Shown here: positions 1-7,889 of the stretch, piece by piece
How the letters are laid out: each line of letters begins with the position of its first letter
Numbering within the stretch: position 1 is the stretch's first letter
Origin: Roseomonas marmotae
Lineage (GTDB): Bacteria; Pseudomonadota; Alphaproteobacteria; Acetobacterales; Acetobacteraceae
Length of the DNA: 64,000 nt
Reading direction: 5' to 3'
Assembly (NCBI RefSeq): GCF_017654485.1
Contig: NZ_CP061091.1
Span: 1,873,501-1,937,500, forward strand
Notes under the pieces: generated by a model
Database searches by the model: none
What the model saw: the letters and a program-made list of their open reading frames with translations, nothing else
What the model was told of the DNA's origin: nothing
Position numbers and translations under genes: made by a program

Positions 1-509
1 TGCTCGGTGCGGAGCAGCCCATGGCCACGGGGCAGGGGCGCGACGCTCCAGCCCGCGCCGGGCAGGGCGGCGGCGATGGAGCCGGCTGCTACCACATCCA
101 TCAGCGAATCCCAGTCCGCGATCTCGTGGAAATGCACCTCGTCCAGCGGCACGTCATGGATGCGCGCCTCGGCACGGGCGAGATGCGTGAGGATGGCGGC
201 GGCATGTTCCGCCGTGCTTTCGCTGAGCCCGGCGGCGCCGATCCGCTCCACCATCTCCCGGTAGCTGCCATGGGCGTGATGATGGCGATGCGCGGAAGGC
301 GGCGGCTCCAGCCTGAGGCGCAGCGCCCGCACCGCGCCGCTGCGGCCTTCGCTCAGGCGCGGCTGCCCGGCCTCGGGCGGCAGGATGCGGGCCAGATCGG
401 CCAGCACGCGGTCCCGGATCTCCGGGAAGGCATCCAGCATCGCGGCGACGAACATGTCCCCGGCGATGCCCCCGACGGGGTCGAGATGGATATGCCCCGG
501 CACCGTCAT
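1..509 (-). CDS. larC: LarC, nickel-insertion protein for the pincer cofactor (N-terminal part)
   Basis: Only the first 169 residues lie in the window; the gene runs off the left edge. LarC is the CTP-dependent enzyme that inserts nickel into the pyridinium dithiocarboxylate nucleotide to finish the LarA cofactor. The N-terminus shows the family signature HLDPVGGIAGDMFVAAMLDA (residues 8-27), a His-rich stretch HRHHHAH (74-80) that fits metal handling, and the conserved VHFHEIADWDSLMDVVAAG block (125-143). The ATG overlaps the larA stop as ATGA, so the two genes are translationally coupled. LarB and LarE, also needed for the cofactor, are not in the window. Confidence 0.9.
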   Translation of the reverse strand, partial: MTVPGHIHLDPVGGIAGDMFVAAMLDAFPEIRDRVLADLARILPPEAGQPRLSEGRSGAVRALRLRLEPPPSAHRHHHAHGSYREMVERIGAAGLSESTAEHAAAILTHLARAEARIHDVPLDEVHFHEIADWDSLMDVVAAGSIAAALPGAGWSVAPLPRGHGLLRTE

Positions 510-1804
510 GCCGGCTGGTAGACCGGCACGACATAGGGACCTTCCGGGATCACCGCGACGGCGCCATCGCCGCCACGGCGCAGGCTTTCGGCGATGCTGG
601 CATCAATGGATGTCGAAATCTCGACGCCCGTGATCTCACGCTCCCGCGTGTCCAGCCCGGTGGTGTAGAGCACGACCTTGCCGACCCGCATGGGCTTCAG
701 CTGCATCTCCGTCTGCCACTCGTCCACGTCGGCCAGGGTCTTGGCGCTGATCATGGCCAGGAACTTCTGCGGCCCCATCTCCACCAGCCGCGTCTGCGCC
801 TCGCGGAACTCGGGCGAGCCGAAGCCCTCAGAGCATTCGGAGGCGATGATCAGCGTGCCGCCGGGCTCCAGGATATCCAGCGGCGTCACCATGCCCTTGA
901 TGGTCTGGTAGTAAGTCTTGTCCAGCGGATAACCGGCGGAGGAGGTGACGACAGTGCTGAAGCGGCGCGGCACCGGGATGCGCGTGGCGCCGCTGATGAA
1001 ATCCACCGCCGCCAGATGGCTTCCGATGATCTCGCCGAAGGTGACATGGACGAGGTCGCGGTCCTCATCCAGCACGGTGTTCAGCGCGTGGATCTCGCCG
1101 ATCATCCGCACGATCTCCAGCTGCTCCTCATGCAGCGGGTTGCCGACGAGGTTGCACTGCACCGCCAGCGGATCTTCCATGAAGCGCGCGGAGTGGAAGG
1201 TGCGGATGGTCTCATGCCCAGCCACGCCCGGTGCCACCACCTTTCGCCCGCCGGACCAGCCGGCCATGAAATGCGGCTCCACCAGGCCGGTGGCGATGCG
1301 GAGATCAGCCTCGACGAAGCGGCGGTCGATCTTCACCGGCGTGCCGCGCGTAGGGGTATGGCCGAGATCGACATGCGCGGCGTCGTCGCGGGCGAAGTGG
1401 TTCTCCACCCGCACCTCCGCCAGCACCCAGGAGTCGCCGATCAGCTCGGCCAGTTCCTCGCCCTCATTCGGGCGGTGCAGGCCGGTCGCGACCAGCACGG
1501 TGATGCGGTCCAGCGGGATGCCGCCCTCCACCAGCGTCTCGATCATCGGCCGCAGGAAGAGCCGGTTCGGCACGGGGCGGGTGATGTCGCAGATCAGGAT
1601 GCAGGCGCTGCGCCTGCCCTTCGCCAGCTCGGCCAGCGGCGCGGCGCCGACGGGGTTCCGGAAGGCCTGGAGGATGGCCGCCTTCTGGTCCGGCAGCTTG
1701 GGCAGCACGGCCTTGCGGATGACCGTCACGTCACGCGCCTCGTCAAGCCGGAGGGGCAGGTGGCCGCGGCCGAATGCGACGCTGATGGATTCGCCCGACA
1801 TCAT
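506..1804 (-). CDS. larA: Nickel-dependent lactate racemase-family protein LarA
   Basis: A 432-residue member of the LarA family, which interconverts 2-hydroxyacid enantiomers by hydride transfer using a covalently bound nickel-pincer nucleotide. The residues known from Lactobacillus LarA (His108, His174, Lys184, His200) appear with matching spacing as His110 (TGLHRP), His178 and Lys188 (EPHFMAGWSGGRK) and His204 (TFHSARF). The catalytic set is therefore complete. Many LarA homologues act on substrates other than lactate, so the substrate here is open. Two adjacent ATGs (1804 and 1801) can start the protein; the second sits better behind AAGGCGG. It overlaps larC by four bases. Confidence 0.88.
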   Translation of the reverse strand: MMSGESISVAFGRGHLPLRLDEARDVTVIRKAVLPKLPDQKAAILQAFRNPVGAAPLAELAKGRRSACILICDITRPVPNRLFLRPMIETLVEGGIPLDRITVLVATGLHRPNEGEELAELIGDSWVLAEVRVENHFARDDAAHVDLGHTPTRGTPVKIDRRFVEADLRIATGLVEPHFMAGWSGGRKVVAPGVAGHETIRTFHSARFMEDPLAVQCNLVGNPLHEEQLEIVRMIGEIHALNTVLDEDRDLVHVTFGEIIGSHLAAVDFISGATRIPVPRRFSTVVTSSAGYPLDKTYYQTIKGMVTPLDILEPGGTLIIASECSEGFGSPEFREAQTRLVEMGPQKFLAMISAKTLADVDEWQTEMQLKPMRVGKVVLYTTGLDTREREITGVEISTSIDASIAESLRRGGDGAVAVIPEGPYVVPVYQPA

Positions 1805-1870
1805 TCCGCCTTTCGTTTCCTCGCCAGCGAATCTTATAGCCCGCTTTGGTGGCGCCTCCAGCCCTGGGGG

Positions 1871-2092
1871 CTAGCCCGGCCGGTGTTCCAGCGCATGCAC
1901 CCGCAGCGCGCTGGCCAGCGGCATCTCCGCCTCCAGCCTCGCCCCGTCCACCGCCTGCACCAGCGCGGCCAGGCTGCGGCCCTCGGCACTGGCCAGGGCT
2001 TCCAGCGCGCGCCAGAAGGCAGGCTCCAGCGCCACGCTGGTGCGGTGCCCGGCCAGGGTGAAGGAGCGCTTCTCCAGATGCGCGCCGGTCAC
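1871..2092 (-). CDS. Ribbon-helix-helix domain protein (RHH_4 type)
   Basis: A 73-residue protein whose first half (LEKRSFTLAGHRTSVALEP) matches the start of the RHH_4 family: a short beta strand followed by helices that bind DNA as a dimer. The GTG start lies eight bases after the fumC stop on the same strand, so it is probably the last gene of a fumC transcript. Such proteins are common single genes next to metabolic genes in alphaproteobacteria, with no known target. The shadow-strand reading is less convincing than this family match. Confidence 0.75.
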   Translation of the reverse strand: MTGAHLEKRSFTLAGHRTSVALEPAFWRALEALASAEGRSLAALVQAVDGARLEAEMPLASALRVHALEHRPG

Positions 2093-2099
2093 CGCGGAA

Positions 2100-3518
2100 T
2101 CAGCCGCCCCCGCCCGGCAGGCTGGCGCCGGGGGCGACCATCTCCTCGGGCTTCACCCAGGCATCGAAATCGTCAGGCTTCACGTAACCCAGCTGCGCGG
2201 CCGCGTCGCGCAGGGTCAGGTTCTCGCGCAACGCCAGCTTCCCGATGGCGACGGCCTTGTCATAGCCGATGCGGGGATTCAGCACCGTCACCAGCATCAG
2301 CGACTTCGCCAGGTTCTCGGCGATGCGGGGCAGGTTGGGCTCCAGCTTCTCCACCATGTTGTGGGCGAAGCTCTCGGCCGCGTCGGCCAGAAGCGTGGTG
2401 GATTGCAGCACCGCCTGGATGATGACGGGCTTGAAGACATTCAGCTCCAGATGCCCCTGGGCTCCGGCGACGGTGACGGTGGTCTGGTTGCCCATCACCT
2501 GGGCGCAGACCATGGTCAGCGCCTCCGACTGCGTCGGGTTGGTCTTGCCGGGCATGATGGAGGAGGAGAGGCCATCCGCCGGGATGAACAGCTCCGCGAA
2601 GCCGCTGCGCGGGCCGCTGCCGAGCAGCCGGATGTCATTGGCGATCTTGTTGCAGGAGACCGCCAGCACGTTCAGCGCCCCGTGCAGCTCGACGAAGGCG
2701 TCGTGCGCGCCCATCCCCTCGAACTTGTCGGGGTTGGCGGTGAAGGCGAGGCCGGTGAGGGCGCTGACCCGCTCGCAGAAGGCGCGGTCGAAACCGGCAT
2801 GGGTGTTCAGGCCGGTGCCGGTGGCGGTGCCGCCCTGGGGCAGCCGCAGCAGGCGGGGCAGGGTGCTTTCGACACGTTCGATGCCATGGGCGATCTGGCT
2901 GGCCCAGGCGTGGAATTCCTGCCCCAGCGTCACCGGAACCGCATCCATCAGATGGGTGCGGCCGACCTTGACGACGCCGCTCCATTCCTCCGCCCGCCTG
3001 GACAGCGCGCCGTGCAGCACCCGCAGCGCCGGCACCAGCCGGCCCGTCACGGCCTCGGCCGCCGCGATATGCATGGCGGTGGGGAAGCTGTCGTTGGAGG
3101 ACTGGCCGCGGTTCACGTGGTCGTTGGGATGCACCGGCTTCCGCGTGCCCAGCGGCTGGCCCAGCATCTCATTGGCGCGGTTCGAGATGACCTCGTTCGC
3201 GTTCATGTTCGTCTGCGTGCCGCTGCCGGTCTGCCAGACGGGAAGGGGGAAATCGTCATTCCGCCGGCCCGCCACGATCTCGGCCGCGGCGGCGATGATG
3301 GGATCGGCGATCTCGGCCGGCAGTTCCCCAAGCGCCTTGTTGGCCTCGGCCGAGGCCTGCTTCTGCAGGCCCACGGCGCGGATCAGCACGGGCGGGAAGC
3401 GCTCGGTGCCGATTCGGAACAGCCGCCGGGCGCGTTCCGTCTGCGGGCCCCAGTAGCGGCCTTCCTCGATCTCGATGGTGCCGAGGCTGTCGGTTTCGGT
3501 GCGGGTGGCGGTGGTCAT
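2100..3518 (-). CDS. fumC: Class II fumarate hydratase FumC
   Basis: Hydrates fumarate to malate in the TCA cycle; class II enzymes are iron-free homotetramers that tolerate oxygen. The 472-residue protein carries TGSGTQTNMN (97-106), the GRTHLMDAVP block with the catalytic His (189) and the fumarase/aspartase signature SSSIMPGKTNPTQSE (318-332) with the mobile-loop catalytic Ser. The start MTTATRTETD is chosen because it fits the usual FumC N-terminus; the open frame extends upstream but reads as low-complexity shadow. A class I fumarase lies 1.5 kb away on the same strand, so the strain has both the oxygen-stable and the iron-sulfur form. Confidence 0.95.
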   Translation of the reverse strand: MTTATRTETDSLGTIEIEEGRYWGPQTERARRLFRIGTERFPPVLIRAVGLQKQASAEANKALGELPAEIADPIIAAAAEIVAGRRNDDFPLPVWQTGSGTQTNMNANEVISNRANEMLGQPLGTRKPVHPNDHVNRGQSSNDSFPTAMHIAAAEAVTGRLVPALRVLHGALSRRAEEWSGVVKVGRTHLMDAVPVTLGQEFHAWASQIAHGIERVESTLPRLLRLPQGGTATGTGLNTHAGFDRAFCERVSALTGLAFTANPDKFEGMGAHDAFVELHGALNVLAVSCNKIANDIRLLGSGPRSGFAELFIPADGLSSSIMPGKTNPTQSEALTMVCAQVMGNQTTVTVAGAQGHLELNVFKPVIIQAVLQSTTLLADAAESFAHNMVEKLEPNLPRIAENLAKSLMLVTVLNPRIGYDKAVAIGKLALRENLTLRDAAAQLGYVKPDDFDAWVKPEEMVAPGASLPGGGG

Positions 3519-3701
3519 GGGACAGGCAACTCCCCGAGGCTGATGCGCCTGGCCACGCCGGATCCGTGGGGCAGGCAGGGCTGCGTCTCCGGCCGCCATC
3601 GCGCGCCGGAGCCTCAGCACCCCGGTCGTGGGGCATTTGGGGCGGGCCGTCGAGGGGGAGAGAACCGCGTCATCCCAAAGTGACAGCCCCGGGCCATAGT
3701 G

Positions 3702-3737
3702 AAAACCCCCGGGGCGGGTGCCTCCGGGGGTTCTGGT
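3702..3737 (-). terminator. Rho-independent terminator of the Pro/Tyr-rich secreted protein gene
   Basis: An inverted repeat AACCCCCGG (3704-3712) / CCGGGGGTT (3724-3732) begins two bases past the stop of the minus-strand gene at 3739. Read on the minus strand the stem is followed by TTTT, which gives a usable intrinsic terminator and separates this gene from fumC. Confidence 0.75.
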
Positions 3738-3738
3738 C

Positions 3739-4086
3739 TCACCAGGCGTAATATGGACGCGGTGGCGGCGGGGGCGCGTAATAATGCCGCGGCGGCGGGG
3801 GAGCATAATAGGCCACCGGTGGGGGCGGCGCGTAATAGACCGGCGGCGGGGCGTAATAAGCCACGGGCGGCGGGGGCGGTGCGTAATAGACCGGCGGCGG
3901 GGCCGCCTGGGCGGCGCCGGCCACGAGGGCGCCCACTGCCAGGCCACCGATGATGCCGGCGGCAACGGCGCCGCCGCTGGGGCCACGGTGGCGGTGCCAG
4001 CCATTCGCCTCGGCGGCGGATGGGGTGGACATCAGCGCCACGGCGGTCAGGCCGGCCAGGGCCAAGGCACGAAGGCTCTTCGTCAT
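3739..4086 (-). CDS. Secreted small protein with Pro/Tyr repeats
   Basis: A 115-residue protein with a Sec signal peptide (about 1-27, ending ...AAEA), a short glycine/alanine-rich hydrophobic stretch (about 37-62) that could act as a glycine-zipper membrane segment, and a C-terminal half made of imperfect repeats of the type APPPPVAYYAPPPVYY. A strong AGGAGGG ribosome site precedes the ATG and a terminator follows the stop, so it is a single-gene unit. I know no function; similar low-complexity exported proteins in Roseomonas and relatives are annotated as hypothetical. A cell-envelope role is only a guess. Confidence 0.8.
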   Translation of the reverse strand: MTKSLRALALAGLTAVALMSTPSAAEANGWHRHRGPSGGAVAAGIIGGLAVGALVAGAAQAAPPPVYYAPPPPPVAYYAPPPVYYAPPPPVAYYAPPPPRHYYAPPPPPRPYYAW

Positions 4087-4171
4087 GTCACCCTCCTGGG
4101 CTCTCTGGACGCCAGTATAGATGGGATTTGCGCCAGATTATGGCAAGCTCGAGGTCAATCCGTGACCGGTG

Positions 4172-4570
4172 TCACCGGCTGTAGGTCGAGATCTCGATCA
4201 GGTTCCCGTCAGGGTCGCGGCAATAGACGGACATGATGGGCCCCAGCGCTCCAACCTTCGGGGCCGGCCCGTCCTCGATCGCCACCCCGCATTCGCGCAG
4301 ATGCGTCACGATATCCTCGCCCGAGACGGCCACCACGAAGCAGAGGTCCATCGTGCCGACCTGGGCGTTGCGGCTGCTGGACCAGTCCTCCTGGTCGGCG
4401 GCCGCCGGGCGCAGGTTGATCTTCTGCCCGCCGAAGCGCAGGGCGGTGCGCCGCTTCTCCCCGAAGGCCTCGCGGTCCATGCCCAGCACGCGCTGGTACC
4501 AGGAGGCCGAGATCTCCACGTCCCGGCAGGTGATGACCAGATGGTCCAGCCGATCCACCGAAAAGCGCAT
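4172..4570 (-). CDS. VOC-family (glyoxalase/dioxygenase fold) protein
   Basis: A 132-residue single-domain member of the vicinal oxygen chelate superfamily. Two beta-alpha-beta-beta-beta modules are visible: the first starts with VDRLDHLVITCRDVE (His10 a likely metal ligand), and the second ends with VYCRDPDGNLIEISTY, in which the Glu of LIEIS is the usual last ligand. Its ATG overlaps the stop of the upstream ridA-like gene as TGATG, so both are translated from one message. The fold hosts glyoxalases, fosfomycin resistance proteins and dioxygenases; nothing in the sequence fixes the substrate. Confidence 0.85.
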   Translation of the reverse strand: MRFSVDRLDHLVITCRDVEISASWYQRVLGMDREAFGEKRRTALRFGGQKINLRPAAADQEDWSSSRNAQVGTMDLCFVVAVSGEDIVTHLRECGVAIEDGPAPKVGALGPIMSVYCRDPDGNLIEISTYSR

Positions 4571-4971
4571 CAGACAGCATCCCCCTGCGGCCGGCGCAGC
4601 CGGGCGGTGACCTGAATCTCGATCTTCATGGCATCATCCATCAACTGGGCATGGATGAGCGTGGCGGCCGGGCGGACATCGCCCAGCCATTTGCGGGTCA
4701 CGGGCCAGCAGGGTTCCCAATCCGCCCTGTGAGGCAGGAAATAGGTGACGCGCACCACGTCACCCATGCCGCTCCCGGCCTCCCGCAGCGCCGCGTCGAT
4801 ATTACGGAAGCACTGCTCGCACTGCGCCACCACGTCATCGGCGATGCTCATGGTGGCGTAGTCGTAGCCGGTGGTGCCGGAGACGAAGACCCAGTCCCCG
4901 TCCACCACCGCGCGGGAATAGCCGATCTGCTCCTCGAACGGGCTGCCGGAGCTGATCAGGCGGCGGGCCAT
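4570..4971 (-). CDS. RidA-family protein (YjgF/YER057c/UK114)
   Basis: A 133-residue member of the Rid family, whose founding protein hydrolyses reactive enamine/imine intermediates made by PLP enzymes. The fold is recognisable from GYSRAVVDGDWVFVSGTTGY near the N-terminus, the central QCEQCFRNIDAALREAGS helix and the C-terminal HAQLMDDAMKIEIQVTA strand. It starts five bases after the fumA stop and runs into the VOC gene with a one-base overlap, so the three genes appear to be one operon. It belongs to a non-archetypal Rid subgroup; a second Rid protein is at 59.6 kb. Confidence 0.88.
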   Translation of the reverse strand: MARRLISSGSPFEEQIGYSRAVVDGDWVFVSGTTGYDYATMSIADDVVAQCEQCFRNIDAALREAGSGMGDVVRVTYFLPHRADWEPCWPVTRKWLGDVRPAATLIHAQLMDDAMKIEIQVTARLRRPQGDAV

Positions 4972-4975
4972 GGGC

Positions 4976-6703
4976 CTACTCCAGCCCGTCGTAGAAGTCG
5001 TTGCCCTTGTCGTCCACCACGATGAAGGCGGGGAAGTCCTCCACTTCGATACGCCAGACGGCTTCCATGCCGAGTTCCGGATATTCCAGCACCTCGACCT
5101 TCTTGATGCAGTCCTGCGCCAGCCGGGCGGCGGGGCCGCCGACGGAGCCGAGATAGAAGCCGCCATAGGTCTTGCAGGCATTCCGCACGGCCTTGCTGCG
5201 GTTGCCCTTGGCCAGCATCACGAGGCTGCCGCCAGCCGCCTGGAAGGCCTCCACATAGCTGTCCATGCGCCCGGCCGTGGTGGGGCCGAAGCTGCCGGTG
5301 GGCATGCCTTCCGGCGTCTTGGCGGGGCCAGCGTAATAGACCGGGTGGTCCTTGATGTATTGCGGCAGGCCCTCGCCACGGTCCAGCCGCTCCTGCAGCT
5401 TGGCATGGGCGATGTCGCGCGCCACCACGATGGTGCCGGTCAGCGAGACGCGGGTCTTGACCGGATGCTGGCTCAGCGTGGCACGGATGGCGTCCATCGG
5501 CTGGTTCAGGTCGATCTTGACCACCTCGCCACCCAGGATCTCATCCGTCGCCTCGGGCAGGAAGCGGGCGGGGTCGTGCTCCAGCGCCTCGATGAACACG
5601 CCTTCGGGCGTGATCTTGGTCTTCACCTGCCGGTCGGCCGAGCAGGAGACGCCGATGCCGATGGGCAGGCTGGCGCCATGGCGGGGCAGGCGGATGACGC
5701 GCACGTCGTGGCAGAAATACTTGCCGCCGAACTGGGCGCCGATGCCGATATTCTGCGTCAGCTTGTGGATCTCGGCTTCCAGCTCCGGGTCGCGGATGCC
5801 GTGGCCGGCCTTGCTGCCCTGGGTCGGCAGCTCGTCCAGGTAGCGGGTGGAGGCCAGCTTCACCGTCTTCAGCGTCGTCTCGGCCGAGGTGCCGCCGATG
5901 ACGATGGCCAGGTGGTAGGGCGGGCAGGCGCTGGTGCCCAGCGACTTGATCTTGTCTTCCAGGAAGGCCAGCAGCTTCGGCTTGTTCAGCACCGCGCGGG
6001 TCTGCTGGAACAGGAAGGTCTTGTTGGCCGAGCCGCCCCCCTTCAGCACGAACATCATGTGGAACTCATCCGCATGATGGTCGCCGGGGGAGGCATAGAT
6101 GTCGAACTGCACCGGCAGGTTGTTGCCGGTGTTCACCTCGTCGAAGGTGGTCAGCGGCGCCATCTGCGAATAGCGCAGGTTGGTCTCGGTATAGGTGCGG
6201 TGGACGCCGTAGGAGAGCGCCTCCTCCTCATCGCCCTCGACCCAGACGCGCTGGCCCTTCTTGCCGAAGACGATTGCGGTGCCGGTGTCCTGGCACATCG
6301 GCAGCACGCCGCCGGCGGCGATGGAGGCGTTCTTCAGCAGGTCCAGCGCCACAAAGCGGTCATTGGCGCTCGCCTCGGGGTCCTTCAGGATCTTGGCCAG
6401 CTGCTCCAGATGGCCGGGGCGCAGGTAGTGGGAGACCTCGCGGCAGGCGGTGAAGGCCAGTTCCTCCAGCGCCTTGGGGGAGATCTTCAGGACGGTCTTG
6501 CCCTCGACCTCGACCGTGCGAATGCCATCGATGTCCAGCTTGCGCCAGACCGTCCTGTCCTCCCCAAGCGGCAGCATGGGGGAATAGGTGAAGCCCTGGC
6601 TGCGCTGGGAAACCGGCATGCCGGCATCCGTTTCCTGGATGGGCGTATCGGCCAGCGGCGCTGCGGCCTGTGCGGCCGCGGGATTATCGAGAGCAGAGGT
6701 CAT
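4976..6703 (-). CDS. fumA: Class I fumarate hydratase (4Fe-4S, FumA type)
   Basis: A 575-residue, single-chain class I fumarase. The three cysteines that hold the catalytic iron-sulfur cluster are in place: Cys137 in LPMCQDTG, Cys260 in TSACPPYH and Cys354 in GVSCSADRQ. The N-terminal alpha domain and the C-terminal beta domain ([19 protein letters not shown] to the [16 protein letters not shown] end) are fused, as in E. coli FumA. An in-frame ATG exists at 6742, but 6703 has a GGAG site in front and the usual N-terminus. Class I enzymes are damaged by oxygen and superoxide, so FumC at 2.1 kb is a plausible backup under stress or iron shortage. Confidence 0.93.
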   Translation of the reverse strand: MTSALDNPAAAQAAAPLADTPIQETDAGMPVSQRSQGFTYSPMLPLGEDRTVWRKLDIDGIRTVEVEGKTVLKISPKALEELAFTACREVSHYLRPGHLEQLAKILKDPEASANDRFVALDLLKNASIAAGGVLPMCQDTGTAIVFGKKGQRVWVEGDEEEALSYGVHRTYTETNLRYSQMAPLTTFDEVNTGNNLPVQFDIYASPGDHHADEFHMMFVLKGGGSANKTFLFQQTRAVLNKPKLLAFLEDKIKSLGTSACPPYHLAIVIGGTSAETTLKTVKLASTRYLDELPTQGSKAGHGIRDPELEAEIHKLTQNIGIGAQFGGKYFCHDVRVIRLPRHGASLPIGIGVSCSADRQVKTKITPEGVFIEALEHDPARFLPEATDEILGGEVVKIDLNQPMDAIRATLSQHPVKTRVSLTGTIVVARDIAHAKLQERLDRGEGLPQYIKDHPVYYAGPAKTPEGMPTGSFGPTTAGRMDSYVEAFQAAGGSLVMLAKGNRSKAVRNACKTYGGFYLGSVGGPAARLAQDCIKKVEVLEYPELGMEAVWRIEVEDFPAFIVVDDKGNDFYDGLE

Positions 6704-6838
6704 CGGGCGCTCCGGCGGGGCGATGGGGTCCCGGCGCCGCATACCGGCAGGTCACGGCGTCGCTTACGAGGCAGGTAGCGCAGAGGAGCCCCCAAGCCAA
6801 CGGGGAAAGGGGGTGGGCCTGGACCTCGGGCCATGCCC

Positions 6839-6856
6839 GGGCTGGCATGCCAGCCC
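6839..6856. terminator. Perfect palindrome, possible sspB terminator
   Basis: GGGCTGGCATGCCAGCCC is an 18-base perfect palindrome 25 bases beyond the sspB stop. On RNA it would fold into a GC-rich hairpin, but there is no good U-run on the minus strand, so it is a weak terminator candidate or a pause site before fumA. Confidence 0.35.
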
Positions 6857-6880
6857 CGCTCTGCGCTCGTCCGCCTGGGT

Positions 6881-7396
6881 TTATTCGCGGGTGGGACGGC
6901 GCCGGAAGGCGTCGAGGCTGACCACCTGGGCAGGTGCCTCGGCTTCCTCCTGCTGCGCCTCGGGCTCCGTGGCAGCGGTCGCCTCAGAGGCTGCCTCCTC
7001 CGGCTCCTGCTGATCCTCGGGAGGGCCGAACCGCAGCCCGATACGGACATGAGGATCCCAGAAGGCTGTCATGGCGGCGATGGGGATCATCAGCTTGGCC
7101 GGCACGCCACCGAAGGAAAGCCCGATCGAGATGGTCTGCGCCACCCGGTCCACCTTCAGGTCCCAGAACTGGTGCTGGATGACGATCGTCATCTCTTCCG
7201 GGTAGCGGGCCTTGAGATGGCCAGGGATGGCCACGCCGGGATGGTCGGTGCGGAAGGTCAGGTAGAAATGGTGCTCGCCTGGCAGGCCATGGCTGCCGGC
7301 GTAATCCAGCGCGCGCAAGGCGACCTCGCGCATCGCGTCTTCCGTCCAGCGGTCGTAAGGTAGAAGGCTTTCGACCTGCTTTATTTCATTCGTCAT
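6881..7396 (-). CDS. sspB: ClpXP adaptor SspB (alphaproteobacterial type)
   Basis: SspB tethers ssrA-tagged proteins to ClpXP. The 171-residue protein has the compact N-terminal domain (about 1-115; HHFYLTFRTDHPGVAIPGHL and TIVIQHQFWDLKV strands), then an acidic, Gln/Glu/Ala-rich flexible linker (about 122-155) and a short basic C-terminal motif VVSLDAFRRRP that resembles the ClpX-binding tail of Caulobacter SspB. It lies directly downstream of the tmRNA gene on the same strand, so the tag and its reader may share a transcript. The tag encoded next door starts AANDN, the form the alpha-type SspB is known to recognise. Confidence 0.92.
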   Translation of the reverse strand: MTNEIKQVESLLPYDRWTEDAMREVALRALDYAGSHGLPGEHHFYLTFRTDHPGVAIPGHLKARYPEEMTIVIQHQFWDLKVDRVAQTISIGLSFGGVPAKLMIPIAAMTAFWDPHVRIGLRFGPPEDQQEPEEAASEATAATEPEAQQEEAEAPAQVVSLDAFRRRPTRE

Positions 7397-7459
7397 TCAT
7401 GCAATCCCCGCAGCGGGACCACAGTAATAGATCGTGCGGCAGTGCGGAAAGAGGGGCGC

Positions 7460-7799
7460 GGATTAAAACGCCAACTTACCTCGAGCGAAGTGGGGGGATT
7501 CTGTTGCCCGGCTCCCCCCGGGCCGCGCTTACCTATTTTTAGGCAGCGAGCGCCACAGCCTCGCGGCTGTTATCGTTGGCACTTGTGATATAGCCCGATA
7601 ACGGCGGTACAATGCCGGGCAAAAGATACGTCTTTACCGCACGCGTCGAAGCTGTGTCGTCCCCATACCGCCCCGCCATACGATCCCTGGCGGGATGGCC
7701 CCTCGCGGGGCCGGATTGGTGGAGACGCCGGGCACTGCCCCCGGGTCCGCAATGCTTATTTCACGCACCGTTTATCGCCATAGCCACCCGAAGGTGAGC
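7460..7799 (-). ncRNA. ssrA: Two-piece (circularly permuted) tmRNA
   Basis: The gene reads, on the minus strand, acceptor piece, spacer, then coding piece, as in other alphaproteobacteria. The acceptor piece ends with CGTCTCC, A and an encoded CCA (7727-7717). The coding piece starts GGGGACG at 7664, which pairs with CGTCTCC and leaves a G3-U wobble, the alanine identity element. The resume codon GCC is at 7580 and the tag reads ANDNSREAVALAA, then TAA (7541-7539); with the alanine from tmRNA charging the full tag is AANDNSREAVALAA. The spacer (7665-7716) contains a GGCCCC/GGGGCC hairpin that is probably removed. A TATATA -10-like box sits at 7806-7811. The outer ends are approximate. Confidence 0.92.
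7539..7580 (-). other. tmRNA tag-peptide reading frame
   Basis: Thirteen codons plus TAA: Ala-Asn-Asp-Asn-Ser-Arg-Glu-Ala-Val-Ala-Leu-Ala-Ala. The C-terminal Leu-Ala-Ala is the ClpX/ClpA degron and the N-terminal (A)ANDN part is the SspB-binding side. Confidence 0.93.
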
Positions 7800-7889
7800 C
7801 CGGCCTATATAGGCGAAGCTCAGCAGGAAATCGAGGGGGGTGAGCCCCTTCCACGCCGATTTCCCTCCCTTCCGGGGTTATGGGTGGAA

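Noticed and set aside
3838..3938. Repeated GCGTAATAG-like units as a possible CRISPR or tandem-repeat array
   Set aside because: They are the coding repeats of the Pro/Tyr-rich protein, in frame, without spacers of constant length.
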